DNA of 64,000 bases from Elysia crispata (lineage: Eukaryota > Mollusca > Gastropoda > Plakobranchidae): the NCBI GenBank assembly GCA_033675545.1, contig JAWDGP010000033.1, positions 80,001 to 144,000 on the forward strand, in the 5' to 3' direction. Each line of letters begins with the position of its first letter. Position 1 is the stretch's first letter. Positions 61,266 through 64,000 of this stretch are shown one piece after another. The notes below the pieces were generated by a model. It was given only the letters and a program-made list of their open reading frames with translations. It had not been told where the DNA came from and made no database searches. Made by a program: the position numbers and the translations under genes.

Positions 61266-61385
61266 AGCAGTCGTCGGTCTCATCGCTAGCGTCTCCACAG
61301 TCATTTCTATGATCACATCTAGCACTGTGTTGAATACATCTGCAATTACCACATTGGAACTGCTCCTCTAGGCACGGCAGACATC
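61266..61385 (-). CDS. LRP2: LRP2-like exon W1: LDLa repeat
   Basis: A 120-nt phase 1-1 exon, preceded by TTTTCTCCAG and followed by GTAAGT, encodes one LDL-receptor class A repeat, a small calcium-dependent ligand-binding module. The acidic calcium loop reads [13 protein letters not shown]. Eight cysteines are present where six are usual; the extra ones are in the GCLPC start and the GNC segment. An apparent hydrophobic leader just upstream is intron read from a TTG codon, so this is not the first coding exon. The phase 1 start means a previous exon exists beyond the window or unseen. Confidence 0.85.
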
Positions 61386-64000
61386 CTGGAGAAAATGACA
61401 GAACGACCAAGAACAAGAAGTGTCACATGAATTCCTCATGCAGAGAAAAGTCAAAGCGATCATTACTTAAGTATCAGAAAATCAAAAAGAAAATGAAAAT
61501 TTCAATTTATTTACAGGAGAAAACCACCAAGGCGATTTGATTTTATAAAACATGTAACCTAATTTTTTTGTGACAAAATACCTTTAATATGCATGTAAAA
61601 AGAAGAAGATAAATAAACACTGACAAGACAAAGAGACATATGCTATGAAAAAAATTAACATGCTAAAAAAATAACAACAAAAAAAAAAACAAAAAAACAA
61701 AAAAACCCAAGAAGAAAGCGTCTTGGGTTTGTTCCTCGTGTTAGGATTTCCGTGCCATATTAAGCTGTAAAGTGAATATCAAGGCCTTGGTGGCAAACTA
61801 TTCATCGAGTACAACATTTTCCGTTCACTGTTACTGAGTCATAGAAGCTATTGGTTTCTGGTTTGTCAAATTTCTAAAACCAGTGAGGTCTGCTGATCCA
61901 ACCTTTTGCAAATAACTCATAGAAAAACGATGAAATTACCCTCAAATCATCGTGTGACCTCTCAATTTTTAAGCTTCTTACCTTCAATGTGTGGAGAATT
62001 ACAGTACACCACTATTGATGTTCTTACTTTCTTCATCTTTTTGTATAATGATGCATTGCGAGTTGGAAACTGAGTTGGTTTCCAATGTGAAACAGGTTTT
62101 GCTGAGGTAATCGGGTTAGATTAGATTATGCTGTTATACAACTCAGGGAATTCTTTAGGCATTTACTGTAAATGATAAATTTTTCTTCTCGATTCAAGCA
62201 AGGTGAGAAGTCCGGAGATTGAAGATCTCGGATGGCAGCTCTCTAAGGTCGGTCTCTGCAGGAAAATGTATTAACAAGAATCGTATGATCGGTAAATTTG
62301 TGGTGAAGAACTAAAGCTTCTCGCTTTGCTATTGTATTGCACCCTGTATCACGTGATAAGGGTGCATTCTGTCCACAAACAACTGCTGACTCGTATGATA
62401 GCTTGCCATCACGATATTAGCTAGCATCAGCGACACAACACTGGAAGTGGCCAATGGAGGGGTGCTTATCTTTCTCTGCTGCCTCGGCCACGTATGGCCA
62501 GAAGTGTTTCTCCTCAAAGTCTCTCTTCTTTTAAAAAGGTCGGACTGATAATGTCCACTTTTGCGACAAAAATAACAAGTCACACCTTGATTTGGGGATT
62601 TGCTATATACGGTTTCCTTGCTCAGTTTAGGACAATGCTTTTGTAAGTGCCCCTTTCCATTGCAATTATAGCATGTTGGGTGAGGCCTCTGTCCATCAGG
62701 TAACTGTGCTCTGTCTCTAGAGTTCTATCTAAGTTTGATACCGGCATGGGGCGTGTGCTGCCCACCGCGCCATTCATGGCTCTGTGAACGTTCACGATCG
62801 AGATGGTGCGCTACTCCCGAGAAAGTAACAGCGGGTGCTGCCTTTGCGAAAGATTTATTAGACCTCGTTTCCGAGAATAACATAGCTATTCAAGTGCCAC
62901 AAGACAATGAGGAAACCTGAAGCTGGTTGCCTGACATAAGCTGTGAAATCTTTATGACAGTTATCAAGAACCTGTTCCTTAAAAATGAAGAACCAAAGTC
63001 CGTCGAAAGATGTATCTTGAGCTAATTCCAACAAACGGTTAAAATAGCGTTTGACCCTTTCCAGGAACGTGTCAAAGTTCTAGTCTAATTTGGTTTGAGA
63101 CTTAAAAGAACTTCTGCTTAAAGCCATTTTGGTCACAGTTAAACCTAGCAGTAACTTGTTTTACTTTGTCGTAGTCGCTTGACACGACAGTCTGAACTAA
63201 AAAATATAGTGAGAGCCTCACCTGACAAGAGGTTAACTAGACAAGATGGCCAGCCTGTTCTAGGTCAGTGCATAGAGGCAGCATACCTCTCAAACCTCAC
63301 TAGATATAAATTCAAATTAATTTGCAACATCATTTTCTGTCAAAGTTGTGATTTTAGGTTTGCTAGTGTTTAACATTAAACTCCCCTGCTTTGCGTTTTG
63401 AGAACTAGAGTGCTCAATATCCGATATATATCTTTTTTTTAATTTGAAACTCTGCTTCAATTTGGTTTTGTTTTGTTTCCGCCTGAAGGCGTTTTATGTC
63501 TTTTTTAGAGCTAATCTCCGTTAATCTCCCCTATTTTGTTTTCTTTGTTCTCTATCGAGACGCATCTCCTCCCTAAGCTGCGCAGCTTCTCTAATTCTGT
63601 TCTTACCATTTTCCTCGACCCAATCTGCTAGGCTTATGTCACCAATACGAAATTTCTCTGCAAACTGTAAATATTTTTCAGACAAGTCTATTATGTTTTA
63701 CATTTAAAACAAAACAAAACAAAACAAAAGTCCAGTTTATAAGGCAACAGTGAGGATTTGACCTCACGTCCAACTTTTGTTGCTCCCAAGTATTATGGTG
63801 GAATGAAGACCACCTGCTGAAGTCTCCCCACTGTGTGTCGAAGAGACAACCAGTAGAAGACTATTCGAATGTCTCACAGCATGACTGCACTAATTAAAAA
63901 AAGGACTAAACTATTATGAATCTGTGCAATTGGAAAGAAAACGACAAAAAGAAAAACAAATCAACCTGGAGAGCAAGAAGGAATTAGCCCACTAGTACAG
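61386..64000. other. Intron sequence upstream of W1
   Basis: Part of the intron before W1, as W1 starts in phase 1. 61386-62300 has an A-rich run (61660-61710) and nothing else; 62329-63690 holds a decayed gag; 63690-64000 shows nothing recognisable. No further LDLa or signal-peptide exon was found. Confidence 0.6.
62329..63690 (-). pseudogene. Decayed gag of a gypsy-type element
   Basis: In several frames on the minus strand: EKFRIGDISLADWVEENG and EAAQLREEMRLDREQRKQN (about 63660-63540), a capsid-like stretch (FLERVKRYFNRLLELA, FKEQVLDNCHKDF, about 63060-62930), then two zinc knuckles, CYNCNGKGHLQKHC (62675-62634) and CYFCRKSGHYQSDL (62577 onwards), whose last Cys is lost. The layout matches the gag of element A (charged helix, capsid-like helix bundle, paired knuckles) but not its sequence. 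No LTR or pol is visible nearby. Confidence 0.7.

Noticed and set aside
61267..61416. Apparent signal peptide ([10 protein letters not shown]) in front of the W1 LDLa repeat
   Set aside because: It begins at a TTG, and a good splice acceptor (TTTTCTCCAG) lies between it and the domain, so it is intron.

Overview
The window is animal genomic DNA, intron-rich, A+T-rich and full of microsatellites. Spliced exons, Ty3/gypsy and non-LTR retrotransposons, tRNA-derived repeats and several AGATCT/TCTAGA-rich introns suggest an invertebrate. I lean towards a gastropod mollusc, but that is only an inference from the style of the sequence.

One host gene explains all the host coding sequence I can support. 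It is a minus-strand LRP2 (megalin)-like endocytic receptor gene that crosses the whole window and leaves it on both sides. Fourteen exons (W1 to W14, read from 61.4 kb down to 0.2 kb) join with matching splice phases into about 719 codons. Their order is three LDL-receptor class A repeats, an EGF, a calcium-binding EGF, a complete first YWTD beta-propeller, an EGF, and most of the second propeller. Only about 2.2 kb of 61 kb is coding. Three introns exceed 13 kb, and these hold nearly all the large transposons.

Layout by position: 0.2-3.2 kb holds exons W14 and W13, with a 49-bp tandem satellite between them. The 3.2-16.7 kb intron has ATT and CT microsatellites, a nested foldback element, a decayed APE-type LINE (8.4-12.6 kb, minus) sitting in a GA microsatellite, a 0.95-kb CTA/CTG array, a fragment of a second LINE type and a tRNA-like SINE. 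16.7-19.5 kb holds exons W12 to W10. The 19.5-35.7 kb intron has a three-LTR gypsy array (21.7-30.5 kb) whose pol order is protease-integrase-RT-RNase H, as in GMR1-type elements, flanked by two direct copies of a tRNA-like repeat. The 35.8-52.5 kb intron has a young 9.9-kb gypsy element (38.07-47.96 kb) with 1.4-1.5 kb LTRs, a tRNA-Leu primer site and a textbook -1 frameshift signal between gag and pol. A related LTR lies immediately after it, then a 41-bp satellite with higher-order structure. 52.5-61.4 kb holds exons W8 to W1. 61.4-64 kb is intron with a decayed gag.

The transposons do not interrupt any exon I found. Each recognisable retroelement carries at least one disabling change, although the 38-48 kb element has almost identical LTRs and must be recent. 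The two observations most worth following up are the gag/pol frameshift cassette at 40,630-40,682 and the GMR1-type element array, whose outer LTRs resemble each other more than either resembles the middle one.
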